Shown: piece after piece, positions 45,500 through 54,114 of the stretch
Layout of the letters: each line of letters starts with the position of its first letter
Numbering within the stretch: position 1 is the first letter of the stretch
Source of the DNA: Alkalithermobacter thermoalcaliphilus JW-YL-7 = DSM 7308
Lineage (GTDB): Bacteria > Bacillota > Clostridia > Peptostreptococcales > Peptostreptococcaceae
DNA length: 64,000 bases
Direction: 5' to 3'
NCBI GenBank assembly: GCA_001584565.1
Contig: LSFY01000001.1
Location: 224,001 to 288,000, forward strand
Program-made: the position numbers and the translations under genes
Notes under the pieces: model-generated
What the model saw: only the letters and a program-made list of their open reading frames with translations
Databases searched by the model: none
Told to the model about the DNA's origin: nothing

Positions 45500-47071
45500 G
45501 TGGCGGTAAGTAGGAATGTAACAGTGATTCCAGCAATTAAACGAGTCGGAAATAATAAAAATAGTGAAAGCAAACCCAAAATTCGAGTGGCTGCTTACTG
45601 CCGTGTTTCAACGGATAGTGAGGAGCAGGCTTCGAGCTATGACATTCAGATTGAGCATTATACAAATTATATTAAGAAGAACAAGGAATGGGAATTGGCA
45701 GGGATTTTTGCGGATGACGGTATCACAGGTACAAATACCAAAAAGCGTGATGAATTCAACCGCATGATTGAAGAGTGCATGGCAGGCAATATTGACATGA
45801 TCATCACAAAATCCATAAGCCGATTTGCCAGAAACACGTTGGACTGCCTTAAATACATCCGTCAGTTAAAAGATAAAAACATCGCTGTATTCTTTGAAAA
45901 AGAAAATATCAACACCATGGATTCCAAGGGTGAAATTATGCTGACTATTATGGCTTCCCTTGCCCAACAGGAAAGCCAATCCTTAAGTCAGAACGTTAAG
46001 CTGGGCATTCAGTATCGATATCAACAAGGTGAAGTCCAGGTCAACCATAAGCGTTTCCTTGGATACACCAAGGATGAAAACAAGCAACTAGTCATCGACC
46101 CCGAGGGTGCAGAGGTTGTTAAACGGATTTATAGAGAGTACCTTGAAGGAGCTAGTCTTTTACAAATATCAAGAGGACTAGAAGCAGACGGTATTCTTAC
46201 AGCGGCAGGCAAAGCCAAATGGAGACCAGAAACACTAAAAAAGATATTGCAGAATGAAAAGTACATCGGTGATGCCCTTCTACAAAAGACATATACGGTT
46301 GATTTCCTTTCTAAAAAGCGGGTCAAGAATAACGGCATCGTTCCCCAGTATTATGTAGAAAACAGCCATGAGCCGATTATTCCAAGGGAGCTTTTTATGC
46401 AAGTTCAAGAAGAGATGGTTCGAAGAGCAAATCTTCGTGGCCGCAAAGGCGGTAAAAAGCGAGTCTATAGCAGCAAGTATGCTTTATCGAGTATTGTTTA
46501 CTGCGGACACTGCGGCGATATTTACCGACGGGTACATTGGAATAACAGAGGCTACAAGTCTATTGTTTGGAGATGTGTTAGCCGATTGGAGGAAAAAGGG
46601 TCTGAATGCACTGCTCCTACCATAAACGAGGAAACATTGCAGACAGCAGTGGTCAAGGCTATTAACGAGCTTTTGGCTAACAAAGAACCCTTCCTCTCAA
46701 CCTTGCAGAAAAACATAGCTACTGTATTTAATGAAGAAAATGATAATGCCACCGATGATATTGATGGCAAATTGGAAGAATTACAACAACAGCTTCTTAT
46801 ACAAGCAAAGTCCAAGAATGACTATGAAGATGTGGCTGATGAAATTTACCGCCTTCGAGAATTGAAGCAAAATGCACTTGCAGAGAATGCAGAGCGTGAA
46901 GGAAAAAGGCAACGAATCGCTGAAATGACTGATTTCTTAAATGAACAATCCTGCGAGTTGGAGGAATATGATGAGCAATTAGTAAGGCGGCTTATTGAAA
47001 AAGTTACAGTTCACGATGACAGCATTGAGGTAGAATTTAAGTCAGGCATCGTGATTAATATAGAAATTTAA
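45500..47071 (+). CDS. Large serine recombinase, third of a triplet
   Basis: The 523-residue protein repeats the full layout: [24 protein letters not shown] with the nucleophile Ser, [17 protein letters not shown], recombinase domain ([33 protein letters not shown]) and zinc ribbon ([15 protein letters not shown] with CVSR). A coiled coil follows. It resembles the first recombinase only moderately, so the pair is old. GTG 45500 is 3 bases past the previous stop, with GAGGTGTAACCA in front. Triplets of serine recombinases like this are known from streptococcal and clostridial integrative elements. Confidence 0.9.
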   Translation: MAVSRNVTVIPAIKRVGNNKNSESKPKIRVAAYCRVSTDSEEQASSYDIQIEHYTNYIKKNKEWELAGIFADDGITGTNTKKRDEFNRMIEECMAGNIDMIITKSISRFARNTLDCLKYIRQLKDKNIAVFFEKENINTMDSKGEIMLTIMASLAQQESQSLSQNVKLGIQYRYQQGEVQVNHKRFLGYTKDENKQLVIDPEGAEVVKRIYREYLEGASLLQISRGLEADGILTAAGKAKWRPETLKKILQNEKYIGDALLQKTYTVDFLSKKRVKNNGIVPQYYVENSHEPIIPRELFMQVQEEMVRRANLRGRKGGKKRVYSSKYALSSIVYCGHCGDIYRRVHWNNRGYKSIVWRCVSRLEEKGSECTAPTINEETLQTAVVKAINELLANKEPFLSTLQKNIATVFNEENDNATDDIDGKLEELQQQLLIQAKSKNDYEDVADEIYRLRELKQNALAENAEREGKRQRIAEMTDFLNEQSCELEEYDEQLVRRLIEKVTVHDDSIEVEFKSGIVINIEI

Positions 47072-47082
47072 AATGAATTTGG

Positions 47083-47126
47083 TCGTCGATTGAGGGGAAG
47101 GACACTCTAATTGACGGCTTTTCTTG
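47083..47126 (+). terminator. Terminator-like hairpin after the recombinase triplet
   Basis: CGTCGATTGAG (47084-47094) pairs with CTCTAATTGACG (47105-47116), with G-T pairs, and GGCTTTTCTTG follows. It sits just after the last recombinase. Confidence 0.5.
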
Positions 47127-47134
47127 TTGGTGGA

Positions 47135-47162
47135 TTGACATATACTAATAATACAATATAAT
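47135..47162 (+). promoter_or_regulatory. Consensus promoter ahead of the DUF1413/two-component genes
   Basis: TTGACA (47135-47140) and TATAAT (47157-47162) are perfect boxes at 16-base spacing, 47 bases before the DUF1413 start. Confidence 0.7.
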
Positions 47163-47209
47163 ATTATTAACAATGTTGTTGATATCGTTATTGATAAGGA
47201 GAGAATAAC

Positions 47210-47449
47210 ATGATAGATGTTAACGAGTTACTAGAAGAAGCAATCAGAGAAACTGAAAATCTGAACGAAGATGAAGTTTTTCTAGTTAAGGACTTATTTA
47301 AAGGTTACGTATGGAACAGAATACCAAGAAAGGATCGGCTTCTGCTTGGAACGCTATTTCTTAACTACGTAAATATGATGGAGGGCAGCATAAAGGCTAT
47401 TGAAAAGACCTCATCCAATCAACAAAGATATAAAAAGATAAAAAGTTAG
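47210..47449 (+). CDS. DUF1413-like small protein
   Basis: The 79-residue protein contains EDEVFLVKDLFKGYVWNRIPRKDRLLLGTLFLNYVN and ends EKTSSNQQRYKKI. This matches the pattern I associate with DUF1413, small proteins of mobile elements that probably bind nucleic acid. Function is unknown. ATG 47210 follows AAGGAGAGAATAAC and a consensus promoter. It precedes the response-regulator gene by 20 bases. Confidence 0.6.
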   Translation: MIDVNELLEEAIRETENLNEDEVFLVKDLFKGYVWNRIPRKDRLLLGTLFLNYVNMMEGSIKAIEKTSSNQQRYKKIKS

Positions 47450-47469
47450 GCCGAGGAGGAAATGATTTT

Positions 47470-48210
47470 ATGATAAATATTAATTCTTTGAATTTAAATA
47501 AGAAAATACTATTAATCGATGATGAAAAAGATATTCTAAACTTATTGGAAACTGTCCTTATAAAAGAGGGATTCAAAGAAATTTATAAAGCCGAAAATGG
47601 CAACAAAGGGATAAAATTATGCGAGGAAATTAAACCCGATATTATTGTACTTGATATTATGCTTCCGGATATTGATGGATATGAAGTTTGTAAAAGAATT
47701 AGAGAATTTAGTATGTGTCCTATAATATTTTTATCTGCAAAATCTGATGATGTTGATAAACTTTTAGGCCTAGGAATTGGCGGTGATGATTATGTTACAA
47801 AGCCTTTCAGCCCAAAGGAAATTGCTTTTAGAATAAAAGCTCACTTTAGAAGACTTGAACATATGCAGTCTAAAGTAAATGAAAGCCTAAATGATGACAA
47901 AAAAGAAGTTATAAAATTTAAGGATATAGAAGTAGACGAAAAGAAGGCAGAGGTTAAAAAGTCAGGTGCTGTCCTAAATCTAACAGCCAAGGAATATCAG
48001 TTACTGCTTTACTTGGTAAAAAACCCAAACATTATACTTAGCAAAAACTCACTGATTGAGAACATATGGGGTAGTGATTATGAAGGGTATGATAATACTC
48101 TAATGGTTCATATTAGGCATCTTAGAGAGAAAATTGAAGATGATCCTTCAAGGCCTAAATATATTACTACTTTTAAAGGTTTAGGCTACAAATTTATAAA
48201 AGGTGATTAG
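47470..48210 (+). CDS. OmpR-family response regulator
   Basis: The 246-residue protein has a receiver domain (ILLIDDEKDILNLLETVL, phospho-acceptor Asp62 in VLDIMLPDIDGYE, and the Lys of YVTKPFSPKEI) and a winged-helix output domain (LNLTAKEYQLLLYLVKNPN, TLMVHIRHLREKIEDDPSRPKYITTFKGLGYKF). It is activated by the histidine kinase encoded next and likely controls the ABC transporter downstream. The stop codon almost touches the kinase start. Confidence 0.93.
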   Translation: MININSLNLNKKILLIDDEKDILNLLETVLIKEGFKEIYKAENGNKGIKLCEEIKPDIIVLDIMLPDIDGYEVCKRIREFSMCPIIFLSAKSDDVDKLLGLGIGGDDYVTKPFSPKEIAFRIKAHFRRLEHMQSKVNESLNDDKKEVIKFKDIEVDEKKAEVKKSGAVLNLTAKEYQLLLYLVKNPNIILSKNSLIENIWGSDYEGYDNTLMVHIRHLREKIEDDPSRPKYITTFKGLGYKFIKGD

Positions 48211-48211
48211 T

Positions 48212-49591
48212 ATGAGAGGTAAAATAACCCTAAGTTTTTTAGGAGTGGCACTATTATCAATATTATTAATAATAGTGATAACTATTGCAGGAATCTATTA
48301 TTTCTTCTTTACAAAGGATGTTATTACCACAAATTATCCTCCAAACCTCGCATTAAGTTTTAAATTATATATTGAAGAAGATGAAGACGGTATTTCAATT
48401 AGTAGGGATGGTCAAGAACTCCTAAAGGAAAATAAAGCTTGGATACAAGTACTAGATGAAAATGGAAATGAATTATATGAATTAGGTAAGCCGGTAGATG
48501 CTCCTAGTCACTATTCGCCAGCAGACATTGTCCATTACCATATGTACCCAGACACAATAGATGGCTATACATTATTTGTATCATCCGCTGGTAGTGATAG
48601 TAATTTTGATTATGTTATAGGCTTTCCTAGCACAACTATCAGTAAACACATATTTGAATACGAATCCAGCTCATCCGCAATTATTATAAAATCTATTTTG
48701 ATAGCTTTTTCTATTTCTATTGCAGTATTTTTGGTTATGGGTTTTATATTTGGGAATAAGCTTACTACACCTTTGCTTTATATAATCCAAGGGGTGGATT
48801 TTTTAGCCCAAGATAAATACATTATCGACTATGAGGAAAAAGGGGTTTATGGTAAGGTGTTCAAAAGTTTAAATAAGCTTACAGAAAACTTAAGAATAAA
48901 TAGGAGAGAAAGAGCAAAAATTGAAAAAATGCGGGAGGAATGGGTTGCTAACATTTCTCACGATTTAAAAACTCCCCTTTCTTCTATAAAAGGATATGCT
49001 GAGATTTTGGCAAATAAAGATTATGAAATTTCCGATAAGGAAATTGTTCAGTATTCTAATACAATTTTAAATAAAGCAAATTACATGGAAGAATTAATAG
49101 AGGAGCTAATATTGCATGAAAAATTAAAAAATAACGCTCTAGCAATTAACAAACGGAAAGGTAATCTCACTGAATTAATAAGGAGAATAATAATTGAAAT
49201 ATTAAACCATCCGGATTATGAAAACAGATTAATACATTTTAATCCCCAAAGTGAGAAAATAGAATTTGACTTTGATGAAAATCTTATGCGTAGGTGCATA
49301 TCAAACCTTATATTTAATGCTTTAATTCATAACAGTGAAGGTACAGAAGTTGTTGTAGATATTAGAAATCAAGGTAGGATAAATATTGAAATTAGAGATA
49401 ATGGAAAGGGTATTGATGAAGAGGATATAAGGAAGTTATTTAATAGATACTATAGAGGGACCAATACAGAAAGTCATAAAGGATCTGGTCTTGGGATGTC
49501 TATAGCAAAGGAAGTAATAGAAGCTCATGGAGGAAATATATTTGTTGAAAGTGAATTAGGCAAAGGGACGTCTATAAAAATAGAATTGTAA
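48212..49591 (+). CDS. Sensor histidine kinase
   Basis: The 459-residue membrane kinase has segments at residues about 8-32 and 158-180 flanking an outer sensor domain of about 120 residues, then HAMP, the HisKA domain with phospho-His about 250 in ANISHDLKTPLSSIKGYAEIL, and an ATPase domain with NLIFNALIHNS, DNGKGIDEEDIRKLFNRYYRG and GSGLGMSIAKEVIEAHGG. ATG 48212 follows AAAGGTGATTAGT. It pairs with the response regulator just before it. The signal is unknown; neighbouring transporter genes suggest a peptide antibiotic or envelope stress. Confidence 0.92.
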   Translation: MRGKITLSFLGVALLSILLIIVITIAGIYYFFFTKDVITTNYPPNLALSFKLYIEEDEDGISISRDGQELLKENKAWIQVLDENGNELYELGKPVDAPSHYSPADIVHYHMYPDTIDGYTLFVSSAGSDSNFDYVIGFPSTTISKHIFEYESSSSAIIIKSILIAFSISIAVFLVMGFIFGNKLTTPLLYIIQGVDFLAQDKYIIDYEEKGVYGKVFKSLNKLTENLRINRRERAKIEKMREEWVANISHDLKTPLSSIKGYAEILANKDYEISDKEIVQYSNTILNKANYMEELIEELILHEKLKNNALAINKRKGNLTELIRRIIIEILNHPDYENRLIHFNPQSEKIEFDFDENLMRRCISNLIFNALIHNSEGTEVVVDIRNQGRINIEIRDNGKGIDEEDIRKLFNRYYRGTNTESHKGSGLGMSIAKEVIEAHGGNIFVESELGKGTSIKIEL

Positions 49592-49598
49592 TTCGTAG

Positions 49599-49634
49599 AA
49601 AAGGGTGGCATAAACCGAATAGCTACCTTTTTTT
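49599..49634 (+). terminator. Terminator after the histidine kinase
   Basis: AAAAGGGTGGC (49599-49609) pairs with GCTACCTTTTT through G-T wobbles, and the T run continues. It separates the kinase gene from the transporter genes, which therefore likely have their own start point. Confidence 0.5.
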
Positions 49635-49776
49635 ATTTAATTCTATTCTCTTGATTATTAAATAATTAAGGAAGAATTAAGGAAGATAAAATTCTAAATT
49701 AAGATTCGTCTTATATAGTTATATTTGTAAAAAACAAAAGTAATTAAACAGAATATTAAAGAGGAAGGTGAGGAAT

Positions 49777-50556
49777 TTGAAACATTTAATTTCTATTGAA
49801 TTCAAAAAAGCATTAAATAGGAGATTTATTATTTATAGTTTGGCTCTTATATTTTTACCACTTATTATCATTTTACCAATAATGAATGGTTCATATGTAT
49901 TTCACAGGGCCATAGATGTACACGCCCAATTATTAACTAAATCACCAATACCACTATTATTTCCATTACTTTTAGTACCACTTTATGCCGGTTCTTATGC
50001 TAATGAGAAAAAAGATAATTACCTACAGTATGTAAGGCCGAGAACGATAATATCTGAATATGTATTGGCAAAGGGGATTGTTAATGCTTTTCTAACTTTA
50101 TTAGTAGCGTTTCTAATGATTTTTGTTCCATTTTTATTCATTCAATATATAGATCCGATGATTGGTTATATTTATTATGAGACAGAATTTTTTAATCCTG
50201 TTTCTATAGGAACATTTGAGGTTGTTGCCCAAAATTCAGTTTTACTTTATGGCATAGTATATTCATTATGGGTGGGTATTAATGGAGCAATATATATGAC
50301 TATAGCTTACTTACTTACAATATGCCTTAAAAATAAATTCGTTGCATTATCCATCCCTTTTCTGTGGTGGTTTATTATGAACTTTGTAACAGCAGTTCTA
50401 TGGATAGAGAGATTTTCTCCTGTTTTCACAGTTTTTCCTTTTTCCATTACTGCACAGCCAATGTGGACAATATTTATTCCTTTTATAGTTTTAATCTTAA
50501 TTATTGTAACTTTGATTGTTTATATAAAGAAAACTAGGAAGGTTTGGAATGAGTAG
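49777..50556 (+). CDS. ABC-2 type transporter permease, first
   Basis: The 259-residue protein has six membrane segments and no ATPase motif. It starts with KHLISIEFKKALNRRFIIYSL, typical of the permease N-terminus before the first segment, and has a long outer loop (GYIYYETEFFNPVSIGTFEVV). TTG 49777 is chosen because GAGGAAGGTGAGG lies in front. It overlaps the next permease gene by 8 bases. Together with the ATPase at 52059 it would form an exporter or an immunity-type pump of the LanFEG or bacitracin class; the substrate is unknown. Confidence 0.78.
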   Translation: MKHLISIEFKKALNRRFIIYSLALIFLPLIIILPIMNGSYVFHRAIDVHAQLLTKSPIPLLFPLLLVPLYAGSYANEKKDNYLQYVRPRTIISEYVLAKGIVNAFLTLLVAFLMIFVPFLFIQYIDPMIGYIYYETEFFNPVSIGTFEVVAQNSVLLYGIVYSLWVGINGAIYMTIAYLLTICLKNKFVALSIPFLWWFIMNFVTAVLWIERFSPVFTVFPFSITAQPMWTIFIPFIVLILIIVTLIVYIKKTRKVWNE

Positions 50557-52042
50557 TATGATAAAGGTAAAAAACAGAATTATTTCGTGGAAATACTTAA
50601 TTGCTGCTATCCCAATAGTCCTATACGCTTTAAGCAATAGGCAATCAATGCCATTCTTCGAAGAGCTTCATAATGTAACTGCTAACTTTTGGGATTATAT
50701 ATTTATGTCATTTAGTGATGTGTATTTATTATTATTTTATTTTTTTCCTTTGATTTTATTTATATCAACAGTGTATATAAATAGAACATTTGAATACATC
50801 GAGCTTATTCGCTTAGGTTCTTATAAGAAGTGGATTTTTACGAGGTTAAAGCAGTTATTTAAAATAGACATTTTCTTTATTTTAATTTTTTTAGGTTCAT
50901 TAATACTAACTTCATTCAATACTTCATTTTCAATGGAATGGAGTAATGTCGGGCTAATTGATATATCAGGGAATGAAATCCTATATTATTCGCGCCATTA
51001 TTTCTCTAAACCAATTATTGCGTTGCTATTACAGTTAGGGTTGTTACTATTAACAACAACAACATTTCAATTAATGTTATGTATCCTTTATGCGAGATTT
51101 AAAAAATCATCGCTATTACATCTGTTAAATGGATTATTGTATTTATACGGCTCAATTAGTTTTAAAGTGTTTCCACCTTCAATGAAATTAGTAATGATGC
51201 CTAATTATTTAAGTTTATTTCATGGAGTTGCTTCTTTTGATAGTATAATGATTCCGTTTGTAATAGTAATTTCTGTTTTATTGATCTTAATATTTATAGC
51301 TAATAATATAGATCGAAATTACAGAAATAGTAAAAATTATTTAGTAAAAAACTTACCTGTGTTAGTATATGGGCTACTCTGCCTGATGGGAATTTTGTTT
51401 CACATAAGTAAACATGCAAATAAGGAATTGACAATTTGGGACGGTTTTATAGTTACATTTATGGGAACCACCAATGAAATATTTTCCCTTATCTCCTTCG
51501 CATTTTATATAGTAGTTTTTGTAGGGGCAGTATACTTTGTTCAACTACGATTACAAAGATATTTATCAGAGATGAGTTATTATACCATGATAAGATACCG
51601 CTCTATGAATAAATGGTTTTTAAGCTGGTTCCCGGGAATCTTGAAAACAATAATGATACTTCTACTAACACTACTTGCTGGAACAATATCTATAGCGTTG
51701 CTAAAAGGATACTCTATTATTGTCCCTGAGAATTTATTTGAAATCCTATATCATTTTATTGTAAATGGATTTTTACAACTTCTCTTTTATGTGATTTTCG
51801 TTATCATTGTATCATTTGCAACGAAGGATGTATTTAAAAGTTTTATAACCCTTTTGACGCTAACGGTATTTATGTTCCCAGGTTTCAGACTAAACGATCT
51901 AGTACCAGTGGGATTAAATAGCATGGGATATGTACTTGAAGGGCATTCAGTTTTTTTAATATCAATAAAATTAGCAGTTTATATTGCAATTGAAGTAGTA
52001 GTTTTACAATATCTCTTTAATAAAAAAGACTACATTGTATAA
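50549..52042 (+). CDS. ABC transporter permease, second (large)
   Basis: The 497-residue protein has about twelve membrane segments, for example YLLLFYFFPLILFISTVYI, ILIFLGSLILTSF and MILLLTLLAGTISIALL. No motif identifies a substrate. Its gene start overlaps the end of the first permease, and it ends 16 bases before the ATPase, so the three are one operon. It likely forms a heteromeric membrane channel with the first permease. Confidence 0.72.
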   Translation: MSSMIKVKNRIISWKYLIAAIPIVLYALSNRQSMPFFEELHNVTANFWDYIFMSFSDVYLLLFYFFPLILFISTVYINRTFEYIELIRLGSYKKWIFTRLKQLFKIDIFFILIFLGSLILTSFNTSFSMEWSNVGLIDISGNEILYYSRHYFSKPIIALLLQLGLLLLTTTTFQLMLCILYARFKKSSLLHLLNGLLYLYGSISFKVFPPSMKLVMMPNYLSLFHGVASFDSIMIPFVIVISVLLILIFIANNIDRNYRNSKNYLVKNLPVLVYGLLCLMGILFHISKHANKELTIWDGFIVTFMGTTNEIFSLISFAFYIVVFVGAVYFVQLRLQRYLSEMSYYTMIRYRSMNKWFLSWFPGILKTIMILLLTLLAGTISIALLKGYSIIVPENLFEILYHFIVNGFLQLLFYVIFVIIVSFATKDVFKSFITLLTLTVFMFPGFRLNDLVPVGLNSMGYVLEGHSVFLISIKLAVYIAIEVVVLQYLFNKKDYIV

Positions 52043-52058
52043 AAAGGAAAGGTGAGTA

Positions 52059-52700
52059 ATGATGAGTTTAATAGAATTAAGAAATGTAAGTAAATCATTT
52101 AAAGGATTATCTTTGTTTGAGAATCTATCGGTATCCTTTGAAAAAGGAAAAATTTATGGAATAGTTGGCCATAATGGTTCTGGAAAATCAGTGCTTTTTA
52201 AGATGATGTGCGGTTTTGTTTTTCCAGATCAAGGAAGTGTTATTGTAAATGGTGAAGAGCTTGGAAAGAATAAAAGATTTCCCGAAAATTTTGGAATCAT
52301 TATAGATAAGCCAGGATACTTAGGTGACAAAACTGGCTTTGAAAACTTGAGATATCTGGCCGATATACAAAACAAGATATCTGATGAAAAGATAAAAGAA
52401 ATTTTGGAAAAGGTAGGACTTAGTCATACTATAATGCAAAAGGTTAAGAACTATTCACTTGGAATGAAGCAAAAATTAGCTATTGCGCAAGCAATCATGG
52501 AGGATCAGGAAATATTATTACTTGATGAACCTTTTAATGGTTTAGACGTTGATAGCGTAGAGAATATTAGGGATTTGCTAAAAAGTTTAAATAACCAAGG
52601 AAAAACAATTTTTTTAACCAGTCATAATAACGAGGATATAGATATTCTTTGTGATCATGTGTTCAGGGTAAGAAATTATTCCTTGGAACAGCTGAAATAA
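52059..52700 (+). CDS. ABC transporter ATP-binding protein
   Basis: The 213-residue ATPase has Walker A GHNGSGKS, the Q-loop region ENFGIIIDKPGYL, signature LGMKQKLAIAQAI (a variant of LSGGQ), Walker B ILLLDEPFNGLD and the switch His in LTSHNNED. The glycine-methionine signature and short length are typical of ATPases that power two-permease exporters for peptides. The start follows GGAAAGGTGAGTA. It is the last gene of this module; boundary unit C starts about 100 bases downstream. Confidence 0.9.
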   Translation: MMSLIELRNVSKSFKGLSLFENLSVSFEKGKIYGIVGHNGSGKSVLFKMMCGFVFPDQGSVIVNGEELGKNKRFPENFGIIIDKPGYLGDKTGFENLRYLADIQNKISDEKIKEILEKVGLSHTIMQKVKNYSLGMKQKLAIAQAIMEDQEILLLDEPFNGLDVDSVENIRDLLKSLNNQGKTIFLTSHNNEDIDILCDHVFRVRNYSLEQLK

Positions 52701-52801
52701 TATTATGGATATATTCCCGCCTACCGATAGTGCCAAAAAGGCGGTGGATATGTTTCCAAGAACGGACATACTCAAATGACATTCATTCTATCCTCTCAAG
52801 C

Positions 52802-53045
52802 CACGTTGAGTGCGTCACATTGATGTCAAGGGTTTAGAAATAAAGAACAGAAAAGCTTGTAAATAAAGGGTTTCCAGACATTTAGTTTTTCCTCACGGTT
52901 ACTTTGCCGGAAGAAATAATGTCAGAAAACCCTTATTTTTATTGTTTGCGGTAACATATCAACCACCCTGAAAATTAATAGTTGAGTTACCAGATTAGAT
53001 AACCCCCTTTTTTATAGGGGGTTAAGGATGCAGGATGGATGTATT
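52802..53045 (+). repeat. Boundary unit C: third plus-strand rlmD-like 3' end with hairpin and conserved block
   Basis: 52802-52837 would encode HVECVTLMSRV and a stop, with 27 of 36 bases equal to native rlmD, including ATTGATGTCAAGGGT. A hairpin with AAGGGTTT (52866) and AAACCCTT (52927) and TATTTTTATT follows, then GTTGAGTTACCAGATTAGAT at 52981-53000 (two mismatches to units A and B). AACCCCC and GGGGGTT (53001-53023) form a second stem, and GGATGGATGT closes the unit. No gene lies upstream in frame. The rest of 52701-53079 shows nothing else. Confidence 0.68.
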
Positions 53046-53079
53046 ACTGCTTATTATCTTTATGCGATAAAACACATGA

Positions 53080-54114
53080 TTATAATAACATCTTTTCTAC
53101 TATTGCGTTCAACTGTTTTGATATGTTGGAAAAGTCAGTATTCAAGTCCAAAGTTTTAACGCTAATACGATTACCGCCGATAATATAATCGTTGTCCGGT
53201 ACAATATCTTCATCAGTTTTGGCATAAAGCAAAAGGCCGCTTATATTTCCCGAACGAGCTAAATCCATGTTTTTTACATAAGTAAATATCTGATACAAAT
53301 TGTGAGAATGGATTGTTTGGCTGTTGAACAAGCTGTTTATCTGCATGGTCTTCTCATAGTATTTTGTGTCTATAATGAGTGTTTTGCCCCGATATCGAAG
53401 AGTTATATCTGATTTCATAGTAGGTAAATATTCTATTTCTCCACCGTCGACATCCCAGTCAATAATGGTGGATGAAGCATTAAACTGGGGATAATGCCTA
53501 CGATAATATTCCAACACAAATTTTTCATAAAGCCTGTGCATATGCTGGTCGTCTACATAGCGGGCCAACTTTCGGGAACCGTCCTGCTCGGTCATTAGCA
53601 TACCTTCGATAACTAGATAGCAGATATTCAGCAGCATTTTATAGGTGGCATTATTCCTATGGTATCTGATACTCGACCATTGAATTCTGCGCGGATTTAT
53701 TTCATCAACATTACTGAAATAAAGCATTGTTTTCCTTAAGGCTTTTTTATGCTGCGTTGATACTTCCGGACAGCGTATCAAAAGCATTGCAGTGGTTTTG
53801 AGTATTTTATTCAAGCAACTGTTTTCTGTAAACTCATCATAATCACAGACCAGTTTCTTTTTAAGCATGGAATTCTGTACAATGGAGGCTGAGACATTGA
53901 TTTTACCAGCAGGTGAAATAACGGCTTCTGTTTTGCTGATATACTCCCTACTTAATCCCCTTTTGATTTGGCTGGCGATACCTTTGGAAAGAATTGCTGC
54001 AAATAAATCAGAAGTATATTCGAAATCTTCAGTTGCTACTTGTTTATAGCCTTCTTCATTTAAGACATGAAAAGCATAAGCAAGCATATAGTATATATTT
54101 TGAATTCTAATCAT
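53080..54114 (-). CDS. mcrC: McrC-type subunit of a modified-DNA restriction system
   Basis: The 344-residue protein has the McrC N-terminal part (IQNIYYMLAYAFHVL, ISKTEAVISPAGKINVSASI) and a PD-(D/E)xK nuclease end: SDITLRYRGKTLIIDTKYYEK carries the catalytic Asp and DxK residues. It is the endonuclease partner of the McrB GTPase; together they cut DNA with methylated or otherwise modified cytosine. ATG 54114 overlaps the end of mcrB, so translation is coupled. It may also be an McrC-like protein of a LlaJI-type system; the mcrB partner favours the given call. Confidence 0.85.
   Translation of the reverse strand: MIRIQNIYYMLAYAFHVLNEEGYKQVATEDFEYTSDLFAAILSKGIASQIKRGLSREYISKTEAVISPAGKINVSASIVQNSMLKKKLVCDYDEFTENSCLNKILKTTAMLLIRCPEVSTQHKKALRKTMLYFSNVDEINPRRIQWSSIRYHRNNATYKMLLNICYLVIEGMLMTEQDGSRKLARYVDDQHMHRLYEKFVLEYYRRHYPQFNASSTIIDWDVDGGEIEYLPTMKSDITLRYRGKTLIIDTKYYEKTMQINSLFNSQTIHSHNLYQIFTYVKNMDLARSGNISGLLLYAKTDEDIVPDNDYIIGGNRISVKTLDLNTDFSNISKQLNAIVEKMLL

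Noticed and set aside
24974-53045. CRISPR array or tandem repeat
   Set aside because: The boundary units are kilobases apart, differ in sequence and carry coding cargo between them; no short regular spacer pattern exists.
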